From Casuarina equisetifolia (lineage: Eukaryota; Streptophyta; Magnoliopsida; Fagales; Casuarinaceae), in the NCBI GenBank assembly GCA_028551475.1, contig CM052361.1, positions 15,007,274-15,071,273 of the forward strand: DNA of 64,000 nucleotides, given 5' to 3'. Under the pieces are notes generated by a model, which was given only the letters and a program-made list of their open reading frames with translations, was not told the origin of the DNA and did not search any database. Every line of letters begins with the position of its first letter. Within the stretch, counting starts at the first letter, position 1. This document shows, piece by piece, positions 34,544 through 46,351 of the stretch. The position numbers were made by a program, and so were the translations under genes.

Positions 34544-35989
34544 TGTAAGGTTTTACAGCTATTCAAGAAGGGGGGTTGAATTGGATATTTAGAATTTATG
34601 AATTAATAAATCCCCTTTTTATTTTGTTGCTTAAACACACAATGTTGTTAATAATCACATCAATATCAGAGCATATAAATAAAATAAAGATAGAAAAATC
34701 AAGTTAAAAAATTACACGGTGGTTCGACACTTTTCACCTACTTCCACCCTTTTCTCTTTCAACTTAAACCAAGTTGAAGTCTACTTTACTTCAAGCTAGG
34801 AGAACTCCTCTCCTACACCCCACAACTCCTTAAAAAATGAGTTATACAATTTTTGGTTACATAGTTAGGTTTATAACAACCTTAGTACATTAAGCTAATC
34901 CTTTGATATGTGATATGGATGAGGATTTAAGCTTATCAAAGAGCTAATTTAGTGTATAAAGAATTAATTCAAGCTCTAATCATAAAATCCCCAATTTTCA
35001 CAAATCTAGGGTTTCAGATTTACAAGGATTTCTATGCAAATAATGTTTTAGGTAATCTAACACATACAAAGATCAATCTATTAGATGATATTCACAAGAT
35101 AATGAATTTAGAAAATATCACCGAAGATTTCCTTTTTCTTCAAGGATTGAAGAACAAAACAGTGAAAACAGATGAGTCAAAGCTTCAATCTCTTTTAATC
35201 AAATTAGCAATATATTGATCAGTAAGTACAAACATTCACCCGAGGCTCTCTTTTATAGTAGATTTTCAAACCTTAAACATGTTAGGCTTTTGGTTTAAAC
35301 CTATTTGAACTTCTTTTGTTAAGATTTGATAGATACGACATCACACAGCTACAGCGATGATGATTTTCAGCCGTTCTGACACTCCATCGCTTCATTTTTC
35401 ATCTTGTTGGAGTTGGTGTCGAGAGAGAAAGCGAGAGGAGGAGGATGGCTTTAGTCTGGTATGCGACTAGGGTTTCAAATTTGTTTGACATAAGAGCTTA
35501 AGCTCTTATTAGACTGAGACATTGTCATTTCATTTAAGTGATAAGTGTTGGGCTTCAGCTTCACGGGCTCCAGCTTCACGATCTCCAGCTTCACGAGCTC
35601 CAGCTTCACGAGCTCCAGCTTCACAGGCTCTAAATATATATATATATATATATATGGTCAGTCCAATAATGATATGTACTCTAATGTAACATGTCTTTGT
35701 CCTTCAAATGTACCTATAAGCACACTATTTTCAAGTATCACACTCTCTTAATATAAACAATAATATGAATTATTTTACTCATTAAAACACACAAAAGTAA
35801 TTCATTTTAACTTTATATTTGATGTTTGATAGTGGAATGTAGGAAACCAGCTACTTTATAATATCATTAATTGATATTATAATTTACACACCTTTTACTT
35901 CCTTTGATGTTTAATATGTGCACACAAGTTCATATATTCAACATAATAAAATTTTTCTCAACTAACATATAAGCACATGATTTTCAACA
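34544..35989 (-). repeat. Copia B 5' LTR (1446 bp)
   Basis: It pairs with 27817-29199. It is longer because of an expanded 15-bp tandem array (35551-35630) and an adjacent TA run. Confidence 0.85.
35551..35655. repeat. 15-bp tandem array followed by a TA microsatellite
   Basis: About five copies of a 15-bp unit (CTCCAGCTTCACGAG with changes) span 35551-35630, and an AT dinucleotide run follows to about 35655. The other Copia B LTR has only about three diverged units and no TA run, so expansion happened after insertion or differed between the LTRs. Confidence 0.8.
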
Positions 35990-36466
35990 AATACAATATT
36001 TAGTTATCAGTCATTTTAATGCCATTTGAGATTTTTCTATAAGATCTACACATTTCTATGGCAAATCGAAGCGATTCTTGGTAGATTAGCACTCTAGATG
36101 TTCTCTTTAGCAATTTTTAATGGTTTCTATGAAGAACGGCAATGGTGCATTGCCGCAGCACATGAGAGCGTGTGGCAATGGCGTATGGTAGCATGTTTCA
36201 GCGTGTTTTCTCCCCCTTCTTTTGGACAGCCCCTTTTCCTCTTCTTGATGTGCATATTTATGCAATATTTTTATGAATTGAAGACATTTTGGTGACAACT
36301 TTGCTGTTTTTAATTTATAAAATGTTTTATTCAATTTCTTGCACTGCTTTGGTTTGTGTACATATGATGTTTTCGTCTATTTTGTTAAAGCTATGATATA
36401 ACTTGATTATGATGTATGAATGGTATGATTATTATGTTTTGTAAAATATTTTATGTGTAAAGTTGC

Positions 36467-37861
36467 TGTTCGATGAATTTTAGATGCAAGTGAACATGTC
36501 GAACAAGTAATATAATGATGAGAAAAGTATTGTCCCACGAAGATTGGTGAATACTGAACTAATTAAGTACTAATGATGAATTAATCCTAAAATTTATCTA
36601 GCAAATCAAAATATTGTTGAAGATGAATTAAAATTTAAAATTTCTAAAATGAAAACTCAATACTAATTAAAAATGGATCCAAGTAAGAAAAATCAAGATG
36701 AGACACATGTTAGAGCTTTCGATTTCACCATAACTACTAGATATGAATTTCCATAGTTTATGCCTGCAGGAATGATATTATCTATGTGATGGCGGAATTT
36801 CCTAATTTATTTACTATCCTATGTCTAGGTATAGTAAACCTATTTAGTTCATTAATTCACTATATCTCTATATGTGAATTGAAACAAACCAAATGCATTA
36901 GGATCTATGAATATTCCTGGTTTACAATAAATCTTTCGATCATTTTATCACCAAAAGCCACACAAATAACATGGTATATGTCTATCCACATTTAATTCAT
37001 GATTATATATTATAAGAAGCAATTGCATATTATTACCTTTCAGTCTCTAACATGCACATCAAATCATTCAAGTGGTGGCCAATCACTTAAAAGCATTAAG
37101 CATAATAATATATAACTCACATAAATAAACTATCTTGCAAAACATAAAAACTTATAGGATTCACATCATCATAGTTAGGCTACATCTTCGCTCTAACAAA
37201 AGAAGTTTAGAACATAATGAAATAATGAGGAAGAACAATAATAAGAAACAAAGAAGGCATCTTGAATCCAAGAACAAGAAGTCTGTCACCCTTTTTGTCT
37301 TCTCTTCAAGAAATCTTGAATTCTTGGCCTATCTCTTGAGTTGAATCTTGAATTCTTGGCCTCTCTCTTGAGTTGTGCTCAATTTCCTCCTTGGTTTCAG
37401 CGACAACTTCCTTTTTTTCTTGCTTCCCCCTCTCTTCTATGCAGGGCTTCTCCTTTATATAGGGTATGGGATCTAGAACTTTCTCCTTATCCTAATAGCA
37501 TTGGGTTTTGGATTCCCAATACAATTGGGTTTTAGACTTCTATATTAATTAGGCTTTGGACTCCTAATAGGACTAGGTTTTCTAATTATTTAAAAAATAA
37601 TAACAATAAAAATCTAATAACAATTATCCAAAGCCCAAGCCTAAGCCCATCTTGATTTCCTTCACCTTGATAATTTGACCATCTTCTGCCATATAATAAG
37701 TACCAGGTTCTCCATGCTTGTTCTTTTTCTTCATGCCTCCTTATGCTACATAAACAAGACAAATTTAAGTAAATAAAGAGGAATTCACATATTTTCTCAC
37801 AAACATTAGAGAATTTATTATTTAAATTAGGTAAAATAACTCTATAAAAATAGAGTTATCA
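36467..37861 (-). repeat. Gypsy E 3' LTR
   Basis: It starts TGTTCGATGAATTTT and ends AGAGTTATCA on the + strand, 1395 bp. It contains a 24-nt perfect hairpin near its end (37836-37859), and an antisense open frame from ATG 36789 to 36995 conserved in other copies. Confidence 0.95.
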
Positions 37862-37873
37862 ACACCCCCAAAC
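37862..37873 (-). other. Gypsy E polypurine tract
   Basis: The minus strand reads GTTTGGGGGTGT directly before the LTR. This is the usual Athila-type end sequence, following GCTCGAGGACTAGCAAAATG. Confidence 0.8.
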
Positions 37874-39475
37874 TTAACATTTTGCTAGTCCTCGAGCAAA
37901 AGTAATAATTTGCATATGCTTTAGACAAAACCCCTTTAAAAAAAATTCTCCATAATTGCTCAACTTAACAATTCAAAGAAAAATATAGCTTTCATCTAAA
38001 CACCACAATTGTTTTGTAAGATAAGATAGACTCTTAACTATGTTAACCACGTGTGTATGTGTGAGTCCTTATCTTTTCAACTATATGCACTCTAAATAGA
38101 TCCATATTAATATGCAATCTCTCAAAATCTTTAACCAAACCTCATAGGTTTGCTTTTCATTCCTCTCTCCACTAATGTAGGCCAATCACCTAACAAAGAA
38201 TCAATAGGACTTTTATAAGCTTGTAATGTAAGGCTAGGCTAGGGGTAAGATGAAAGTCATTTAGGCTAAATTCACCCATGAACACATTGCTTTCTAGGAT
38301 CTAATTTGAGCTTTTGTCACTTCCTTTCTTTGCTTTTTTTTTTTCGCAAATGATCTTTCTATCACCATTTCTCTCATTCCTTTCTTCCCAAAAATACTTG
38401 ATTTCACTTGAATTTCGACACTCATAAAAGTCACAATCATGCTTGCAATAATAAAGCAAGTAGTAGGACTAGAAATGTAATTATTATAATCTTATCTTGC
38501 TGATGACATCCAACTACTATGCAAAAGCCAATTTCTAAACCTTGAGTGGCTTGAATTTGACAATAAGCAATAAGAGAATTCCATTCTTAGACAAATGTTG
38601 CATTTCCTTTCTTTCTTTCTTTTTTCTTTTTTTTTTTTGGCATTCACAAAAGCAACATATTATGCTACATAATCATTGCAATCAATATCCTTCTCATATA
38701 ACATCCTTCCCCTCGACTTCTCTTTCACTCAAATAGACTTATATCCTAAAAATCAACATGTTCAAGGGTGCGGGACGAAAAGATAATTTATCAAAGGCTC
38801 AAAGGTATATATATGTGGGTGTCAAAATAAAAAAAATGGATATAAATCAAGGCTCAACGGGGTGACTGGGGATAAATAAATAGGGTTGGCTTGAAAGGCT
38901 CAAACGATCCAAAGAATGGCCTAAATCATTTTCTCAATTAGATGCAGCCTAGGATTTCGCCTCAAGAGGAAATCAAGCAAATTCTAAGATCCGGGTGAGA
39001 TCTAAGAAAATCACATACTTCACATGAATGTTCTCTAGAAATACACACAATTTCAAAAATGAAGGACTTTTAGTGTTTAATAAATGGATCAACATAATCA
39101 GAATCACACTTAACTCACATCACAATTGTAGGTTTGAACAAAATCTATGTCTTCCAAAGAATCGCCAAGAATTCACAATAAGGGATGTAATCATGACATA
39201 AGAATTTTTTTTTTTTTAATCAGATTTAGGACAAAGGTTCTTTCCCTACCCCCAAACTTGAATGAAGCATTGTTCTCAATGCAAAAAGAAAAGAAAGTAA
39301 AAATAAAAGTAAAAGGAATGAGAATACTCCCCTGATTGTAGGTCATATCCACATAGAGCTTTGAGGAGATGGTGGTGACAAAACTTCCAACAACAGAATG
39401 AACACAATGCTTGGGTTGCCTCCCAAGAAGCGCTTGTTTGATAGTTTTCAGCCAAACTATCTTCAAAGTTATTAT
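37874..39475 (-). other. Gypsy E 3' region between pol and LTR, no coding seen
   Basis: The region is about 1.6 kb. Some Athila elements carry an env-like ORF here, but no minus-strand frame of useful length, signal peptide or membrane segment is visible. It holds poly-T/poly-A tracts (around 38340, 38630 and 39210) and a second purine-tract-like stretch GTTTGGGGGTAGGG (minus strand, about 39243-39256) some 220 bp after the pol stop. Confidence 0.6.
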
Positions 39476-42400
39476 TCAAGGAGGGAGAAGATCAAGGGTA
39501 GTCTTCTGCATGTTAACTCCCTCGAAGTAAGGCTTCAGATGTTGACCATTCACCTTAAATGTGCCTTGGGTGTCATTTGCAACTTCTATTGCTCCATATG
39601 GGAATACCTTAGTGACTATGAAAGGGCCAGACCATCGGGACCGCAATTTACCTGGAAACAATTTAAGACGAGAGTTATAAAGTAATACTTTCTTACCAAC
39701 CACAAACTCTCTTCTTAATATGTGTTTGTCATGCCATCTTTTTGTCCGTTCCTTGTATATTTTGGCATTTTCATAGGCCTCATCTCGTAATTCCTGTAAT
39801 TCATTCAACTGCAACAATCGAGTTTCACCTGCAGACTGCATATCAAAGTTTAAAAATTTCAAAGCCCAATATGCTTTATGCTCTAATTCTACTGGTAGAT
39901 GACAAGCCTTCCCAAACACTAGCCTAAAAGGAGACATTCCAATTGGTGTTTTGAATGCTGTTCTATAGGCCCAAAGTGCATCATCAAGTTTCATTGACCA
40001 ATCTTTCCTTGAGGCATTCACAGTTTTTTCCAAAATTCTCTTAATTTCCCTATTTGATATCTCAACTTGACCACTAGTCTGAGGGTGATAAGGGGTAGCA
40101 ATCTTATGGGTAACCCCATACTTACCCAAAAGTGCTTCAAATTGTTTGTTACAAAAATGGGTCCCTCTATCACTTATGATTGCCCTAGGAGTGCCAAAAC
40201 GGGTAAAAATATTTTTCTTTAAGAATTTAACCACAACCTTAGCATCATTTATAGGCAATGCGACTGCTTCTACCCACTTAGACACATACTCAATAGCCAC
40301 CAAAATATACATATTTCCATAAAAAGGTGGAAAGGGTCCCATGAAATCAATACCCCAAACATCAAATAACTCACACACAATAACATTGTTTAGAGGCATC
40401 TCATGTTTCCTAGAAATATTTCCAGTTCTTTGACATTGATCACATGCAACTACATATGAATATGCATCTCTAAAAAGTGTGGGCCAATAAAATCCAGACT
40501 GTAAAACCTTAGCTGCAGTTCTGGTGGCACCAAAATGACCACCAGCCTCTCTAGCATGACAATGGTGTAGGATACTAGCCATCTCTTCCGCAGGAACACA
40601 TCTCCTTATAACCTGGTCTACACATACTTTAAACAAGAAAGGCTTTTCCCAAAAATAATATTTGAGGTCAAAAAAGAATTTTTTTCTTTGTTGATATGAC
40701 ATTTCAGGAGGAAGAACATTACTTACCAAATAATTGACAAAATCAGCATACTAGGGAATTTGGATGGATTGGAGTGCAAAAATGTTTTCATCAGGAAATT
40801 CTTCCATAATTGGTTGAGCTTCTTCCTTCAGATTGGGAATTCTGGACAAATGATCTGCAACTAGATTCTCGGTCCCTTTCTTATCCTTGATCTCCAAATC
40901 AAACTCTTGTAGCAAGAGAATCCACCTGATTAACCTAGGTTTTGATTCTTTCTTTTCAAGTAGATACTTAAGAGCTGAGTGGTCAGAATAAACAATAACT
41001 TTGGAACCAATTAGATAAGAATGGAATTTATCAAAAGCAAATACTACAGCCAAAAGTTCTTTTTATGTTGTTGAATAATTTAATTGTGCACCTGATAATG
41101 TTCGACTGGCATAGTAGATGGTCTAAAAAACTCTATTCTTCCGTTGTCCCAGAACATCTCCTACTGCAAAATCACTAGCATCACACATTAGCTCAAAAGG
41201 TAAGTCCCATTCTGGTACTGCCATGATTGGTGCTGATATTAACTTTTCCTTTAAAGTATTAAAAGCCTGCAAGCATTCATTAGAAAAGTTATATTTCACA
41301 TCTTTAACCAACAAACTTGAAAAAGGTCTAGCGATTTTAGAAAAATCTTTTATGAATCACCTATAGAATCCTGCATGCCCTAAAAATCCTCTAACAAGTC
41401 TCACTGATGTTGGTGGGGGCAATTTTGCAATGACCTCCACTTTAGCTCAATCAACCTCTAGTCCTTTTTTGGATATCTTATGCCCAAGCACTATTCCTTC
41501 CTGCACCATAAAATGACACTTCTCCCAATTCAACACAAGGTTAGTCTCCTCACACCTTTGTAAGACTTTTGCTAAATTATTTAAACAAATGTCAAATGAT
41601 GAGCCAAATACAGAAAAATCATCCATGAAAATTTCAATAAATTTTTCAACCATATCAGAAAAAATGACCATCATGCATCTCTGAAAAGTTGCTGGTGCAT
41701 TACAAAGACCAAAGGGCATTCTTCTAAAAGCAAAGGTACCATAAGGACAAGTGAAAGTGGTTTTCTCTTGATCTTCTAGTGCAATGTGAATTTGATTATA
41801 CCCTGAATACCCATCAAGAAAGCAATAAAATTCATGTCCTGCAAGTCTTTCTAACATTTGATTAATAAATGGTAAAGGAAAATGATCTTTTCTCGTGGCA
41901 TCATTCAGTTTTCTATAATCTATACACACACGCCATCCAGTAACTGTCCTAGTTGGAATCAGTTCATTATTATCATTTCTTTGAACAGTCATACCTCCTT
42001 TCTTTGGCACAACTTGTACAGGACTTACCCAAGGACTGTCTGAGATGGGATAAATCATCCCTGCATCAAGTAACTTGATTACCTCAGCCTTCACCACTTC
42101 TTGCATCTTTGGATTCAATCGCCTCTGAGGTTGAATAGTAACTTTGTACTGCTCTTCCATCAAAATCTTGTGCATGCAGAGTGAAGGACTAATTCCCTTG
42201 ATATCAGCTATTTTCCATCCAATTGCTCCCTTATGCTCTTTCAACACTCGAAGTAGTTTCTCTTCCATTGATTCTGTCAAAGAAGAAGATATGATTACTG
42301 GCAAAGTAAAAACTTCATCTAAATAAACATATTTCAAATGGGAAGGTAAGGGCTTGAGTTCAAGAGTTGGAGGCTCTTCAATCGATGGCTTAGGTTTTGT

Positions 42401-43570
42401 CATGTGTTGTCCCAACTCCTCAAACTTTGTTGCCTTTTGTTGTGAATATGGTGGATTTGCTTCCATGAGATTGGCATACTCCTGTATCTCTTCACTTTCA
42501 ATTTCCTCATTCTTTGGGTGAACCAAGCATGCTTCAAGTGGATCCTTGAAAGCTTTTTCCTGAAAGATCTTATTCACAAACTTATCAATTGTCTCAACCC
42601 TAAAGCAAGAACTATCATCAGAAGGATGTTTCATAGCAGTAAAAACATTAAAAGTGACAGAATCATTTTGAACTCTTAAGATTAACTTCCTTTGTTGTAC
42701 ATCAATTAGAGCTCTTCCTGTTGCTAGAAAAGGTCAACCTAAGATAAGTGGTACCTCAAGGTCTTCCTCCATGTCAAGTACTATAAAATATGCAGGAAAG
42801 ATAAATTTGTCAACTTTCACCAATACATCTTCAATAATGCCCCTTGGATATTTGATTGATTGATCAGCCAATTGTAGGGACACTGTGGTTGGCTTCATTT
42901 CACCCATTCCTAATTTTCTGAAAACAGAAAAAGGCATTAGATTAATACTAGCTCCTAAATCACATAATGCCTTATCAAAGTGAGAATCTCCAATAGTACA
43001 AGGAATTGTAAAACTCCCTGGATCTTTTAATTTTGGAGGCAGTTTGTTTTGTAAGATGGCTGAGCATTCTTCAGTTAGCTTCACGGTTTCATACTCTTCC
43101 AGCTTCCTTTTGTTTTTCAATATCTCTTTAAGAAATTTTGCATAACTGGGCATTTGAGCCAATGCATCTGCAAAAGGAATGTTAATATGCAATTTTTTAA
43201 ATACATCAAGAAATTTAGAAAACTGCTTATCTATTTTATGTTGCTGGAGTCTCTGAGGAAATGGAATTGGAGGCACATAAGGCTTGGGATTATCAGGGAA
43301 TAATGTTCTCTTGGTTGCCTCCTCAGGCTGCATGCTAACATTTTCTTCCTTATCCCTGACATTTTTCTTCTCAACGTCATCTTTTCCCACTTGTTTGCCA
43401 TTTCTTAGGTTTATTGCCTTAGCATCTTCTATAGGATTCTTCTCTGTGCTGCTAGGCAAGGAACCTTGTTGTCTTCCAGAAATCATATTAGCCAACTGAC
43501 CTATTTGCACCTCTAAATTTTGAATTGAAGCTTCTTGGTTTTGCATTCTTGTTTCGTTGTTCTGTAACAT
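39476..43570 (-). pseudogene. Gypsy E pol: protease, RT, RNase H, integrase with six stops
   Basis: One reading frame holds all domains in order. They are protease (LCDLGASINLMP, about 42950), RT (RVCIDYRKLND, PFGLCNAPATFQRC, active site FMDD; 41447-42730), RNase H (LMCDASDFAVG, then [12 protein letters not shown]), zinc-binding HHCC ([20 protein letters not shown]), and integrase core ([15 protein letters not shown], then GQVEISNRE with exact D35E spacing). In-frame stops lie at 42734-42736, 41447-41449, 41357-41359, 41123-41125, 41063-41065 and 40751-40753. Three replace CGA Arg by TGA, one looks like CAG to TAG, one like TGG to TAG, and one (TAA at 41063) looks like a transversion. All catalytic residues seen are kept. 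Confidence 0.9.
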
Positions 43571-44736
43571 TTGGCAACCATTTCCTCTAAATTAGGCTTC
43601 TTTTCTTCTAGTTGCCTAAACCCTGGTGGTGGCCTCATTGCATTAGAATTACTCCATGAAAAATTTGGGTGGTTACGCCATCCCGGATTGTAAGTGTTGG
43701 AGTATGGATTATTTTGTGGCCTACTTGAATTTCCAACATAATTAGCATCTTCATTACCCTGAGTAAAGGTGTTATCTAACTGACACTCTATGCTCACATG
43801 TCCTCCACCACAATGATCACATACTATGTTTTGAATCCTCATGACTGGAGCATTCAAGTTATCTATCTTCTTGTTGAGTTTATCAAACTGTGCATAAATT
43901 GCAGTGAAAGCATCCACTTCATGAATTCCACTAGCTTTCCTTACTGGTAGCCTTTCAGTAGACCATTGATAACTATTGTTTGCCATTTCCTCCAAAAGAT
44001 CACATGCTTCTTCTGGTGTCTTATTGTTCAAAGCCCCTCCTGCAGCTGCATCAAGCATAAAACGAAGATTTGTACTAGACCCATTATAAAAAGTTTGTAC
44101 CTGTAACCATTTGGGTAGTCCATGTTGTGGACATTTTCTTAAAAGCTCCTTGAATCTTTCCCAAGCTTCATATAATGATTCATTCTCCATTTGCATAAAA
44201 GCGGTAATATCGTTACGCATTTTTGCAGATTTTACTGGAGGAAAGAACTTACTAAGAAATTTCTTAGCCAAATCATCCCATGTTGTAATTGATCCTACAG
44301 GAAGAGAAGAAAGCCAACTTTTAGCTTTGTCTCTTAAAGAAAATGGGAATAGCCTTAATCTAACAGCATCATTTGTGACCCCATTGTATTTAATCATGTC
44401 ACAGATTTCAAGAAAAGCATCAATGTGAGCATTTGGATCATCATTTGGTAGCCCATAAAATTGCACAGAATTTTGAAGCATCTGAATGAGTGCGGGCTTG
44501 ATTTCAAAGTTGTTTGCTTGAATTGCAGGCCTTTTGATGCTTGATGTGGCACCCTGAACTGTTGGTGCAACATATTCTTTTAGAATCTTGCGTGGATCAC
44601 CATTCTTTGCCATTTTTGTAGCTTCACTTCTTTGTTCTCTTAGCTCTTTTTGTTGCTTTCTAACTGTGCGTTCAATTTCTGGGTCAAGATTAACAAGTTG
44701 TTCTCTTTGGCTACGGGTCATGCACGTCTGTAACAA
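43513..44736 (-). pseudogene. Gypsy E gag, frameshifted from pol
   Basis: This 407-codon frame holds the Athila-type gag capsid region (residues about 75-260: PALIQMLQNSVQFYG, SITTWDDLAKKFLSKFFPP, TFYNGSSTNLRFMLDAAAGG). It is followed by a knuckle-like CDHCGGGHVSIEC near residue 300 (CX2CX3HX4C, shorter than standard by one). The N-terminus is rich in Arg, Gln and Lys. Near its end the frame changes: the pol frame starts around 43570 and overlaps the out-of-phase gag tail to 43513. Athila gag-pol is normally one frame, so a small indel here is likely. The true start may be upstream or at one of the first Met codons. Confidence 0.85.
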
Positions 44737-44931
44737 TCCTGAAAAGTAGCAACTAAAAAAAAAATGATTGATTTTTTTAATTAATTTTTTTTAATGTAAA
44801 AATAACAATAATAAAGCAAAGCAAAAATAAAATCTAACAAAACAAAAAAATCGTTTTTTTTAAAAGAAAATAAAAACTAGATTAAACTTAGAATTATTTG
44901 GTATTAATATTAATGAGTAGTAAAACAACCA

Positions 44932-44950
44932 ATCCCCGGCAACGGCGCCA
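44932..44950 (-). other. Gypsy E primer binding site, tRNA-Asp
   Basis: The + strand reads ATCCCCGGCAACGGCGCCA, identical to the 3' end (with CCA) of plant tRNA-Asp(GTC) as I recall it. The minus strand, TGGCGCCGTTGCCGGGGAT, is therefore the PBS. It lies 6 nt inside the LTR (44957). Confidence 0.85.
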
Positions 44951-44956
44951 AAAACT

Positions 44957-46351
44957 TGTTCGGTGAATTTTAGATGCAAGTGAACATGTCGAACAAGTAA
45001 TATAATGATGAGAAAAGTATCGTCCCACGAAGATTGGTGAATACTGAACTAATTAAGTACTAATGATGAATTAATCCTAAAATTTATCTAGCAAATCAAA
45101 ATATTGTTGAAGATGAATTAAAATTTAAAATTTCTAAAACGAAAACTCAATACTAATTAAAAATGGATCCAAGTAAGAAAAATCAAGATGAGACACATGT
45201 TAGAGCTTCCGATTTCACCATAACTACTAGATATGAATTTCCATAGTTTATGCCTGCAAGAATGATATTATCTATGTGATGGCGGAATTTCCTAATTTAT
45301 TTACTATCCTATGTCTAGGTATAGTAAACCTATTTAGTTCATTAATTCACTATATCTCTATATGTGAATTGAAACAAACCAAATGCATTAGGATCTATAA
45401 ATATTCCTGGTTTACAATAAATCTTTCAATCATCTTATCACCAAAAGCCACACAAATAACATGGTATATGTCTATCCACATTTAATTCATGGTTATATAT
45501 TATAAGAAGCAATTGCATATTATTACCTTTCAGTCTCTAACATGCACATCAAATCATTCAAGTGGTGGCCAATCACTTAAAAGCATTAAGCATAATAATA
45601 TATAACTCACATAAATAAACTATCTTGCAAAACATAAAAACTTATAGGATTCACATCATCATAGTTAGGCTACATCTTCGCTCTAACAAAAGAAGTTTAG
45701 AACATAACGAAATAATGAGGAAGAACAATAATAAGAAACAAAGAAGGCATCTTGAATCCAAGAACAAGAAGTCTGTCACCCTTTTTGTCTTCTCTTCAAG
45801 AAATCTTGAATTCTTGGCCTCTCTCTTGAGTTGAATCTTGAATTCTTGGCCTTTCTCTTGAGTTGTGCTCAATTTCCTCCTTGGTTTCAGCGACAACTTC
45901 CTTTTTTTCTTGCTTCCCCCTCTCTTCTATGCAGGGCTTCTCCTTTATATAGGGTATGGGATCTAGAACTTTCTCCTTATCCTAATAGCATTGGGTTTTG
46001 GATTCCCAATACAATTGGGTTTTAGACTTCTATATTAATTAGGCTTTGGACTCCTAATAGGACTAGGTTTTCTAATTATTTAAAAAATAATAACAATAAA
46101 AATCTAATAACAATTATCCAAAGCCCAAGCCTAAGCCCATCTTGATTTCCTTCACCTTGATAATTTGACCATCTTCTGCCATATAATAAGTACCAGGTTC
46201 TCCATGCTTGTTCTTTTTCTTCATGCCTCCTTATGCTACATAAACAAGACAAATTTAAGTAAATAAAGAGGAATTCACATATTTTCTCACAAACATTAGA
46301 GAATTTATTATTTAAATTAGGTAAAATAACTCTATAAAAATAGAGTTATCA
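44957..46351 (-). repeat. Gypsy E 5' LTR
   Basis: It is 1395 bp, starting TGTTCGGTGAATTTT and ending AGAGTTATCA on the + strand, nearly identical to 36467-37861. Most differences seen are C/T or G/A transitions. It carries the same antisense open frame (ATG 45279 to 45485) and hairpin (46326-46349). Confidence 0.95.

Larger units (their letters stand above)
27817..35989 (-). mobile_element. Copia B: SIRE-type LTR retrotransposon
   Basis: LTRs at 27817-29199 and 34544-35989 are flanked by a perfect TSD AATAC (27812-27816 and 35990-35994). Coding is minus strand: gag, protease, integrase, RT, RNase H. It is a close relative of Copia D. The LTRs differ at roughly 7% in the first 240 bp by eye, clearly older than Gypsy E. 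Pol is broken by frameshifts and stops. Confidence 0.9.
36467..46351 (-). mobile_element. Gypsy E: young Athila-like LTR retrotransposon
   Basis: Two LTRs of exactly 1395 bp (36467-37861 and 44957-46351) differ at about a dozen positions by eye. A perfect 5-bp TSD GTTGC flanks them (36462-36466 and 46352-46356). Minus-strand gag-pol has the Gypsy order protease, RT, RNase H, integrase. Gag (FYGLPNDDPNAHIDAFLEI, LFPFSLRDKAKSWL, EAWERFKELLRKCP) and the protease motif LCDLGASINLMP are typical of the Athila clade. The PBS matches tRNA-Asp. It is full length (9885 bp) but has one frameshift and six in-frame stops. Confidence 0.95.

Noticed and set aside
35545-35751. Ser/Phe/Thr-rich repeat protein (SSFTSSSFT)
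   Set aside because: It is the translation of the 15-bp tandem array inside an LTR. The partner LTR does not keep the repeat length.
37874-39475. env-like ORF of Gypsy E
   Set aside because: No minus-strand frame with a signal peptide or membrane helix is visible. Frames in this interval are short and mostly on the wrong strand.
44932-44950. tRNA-Asp gene fragment
   Set aside because: Only the last 19 nt including CCA match. CCA is not encoded in plant nuclear tRNA genes, and the position next to the LTR makes it the primer binding site.
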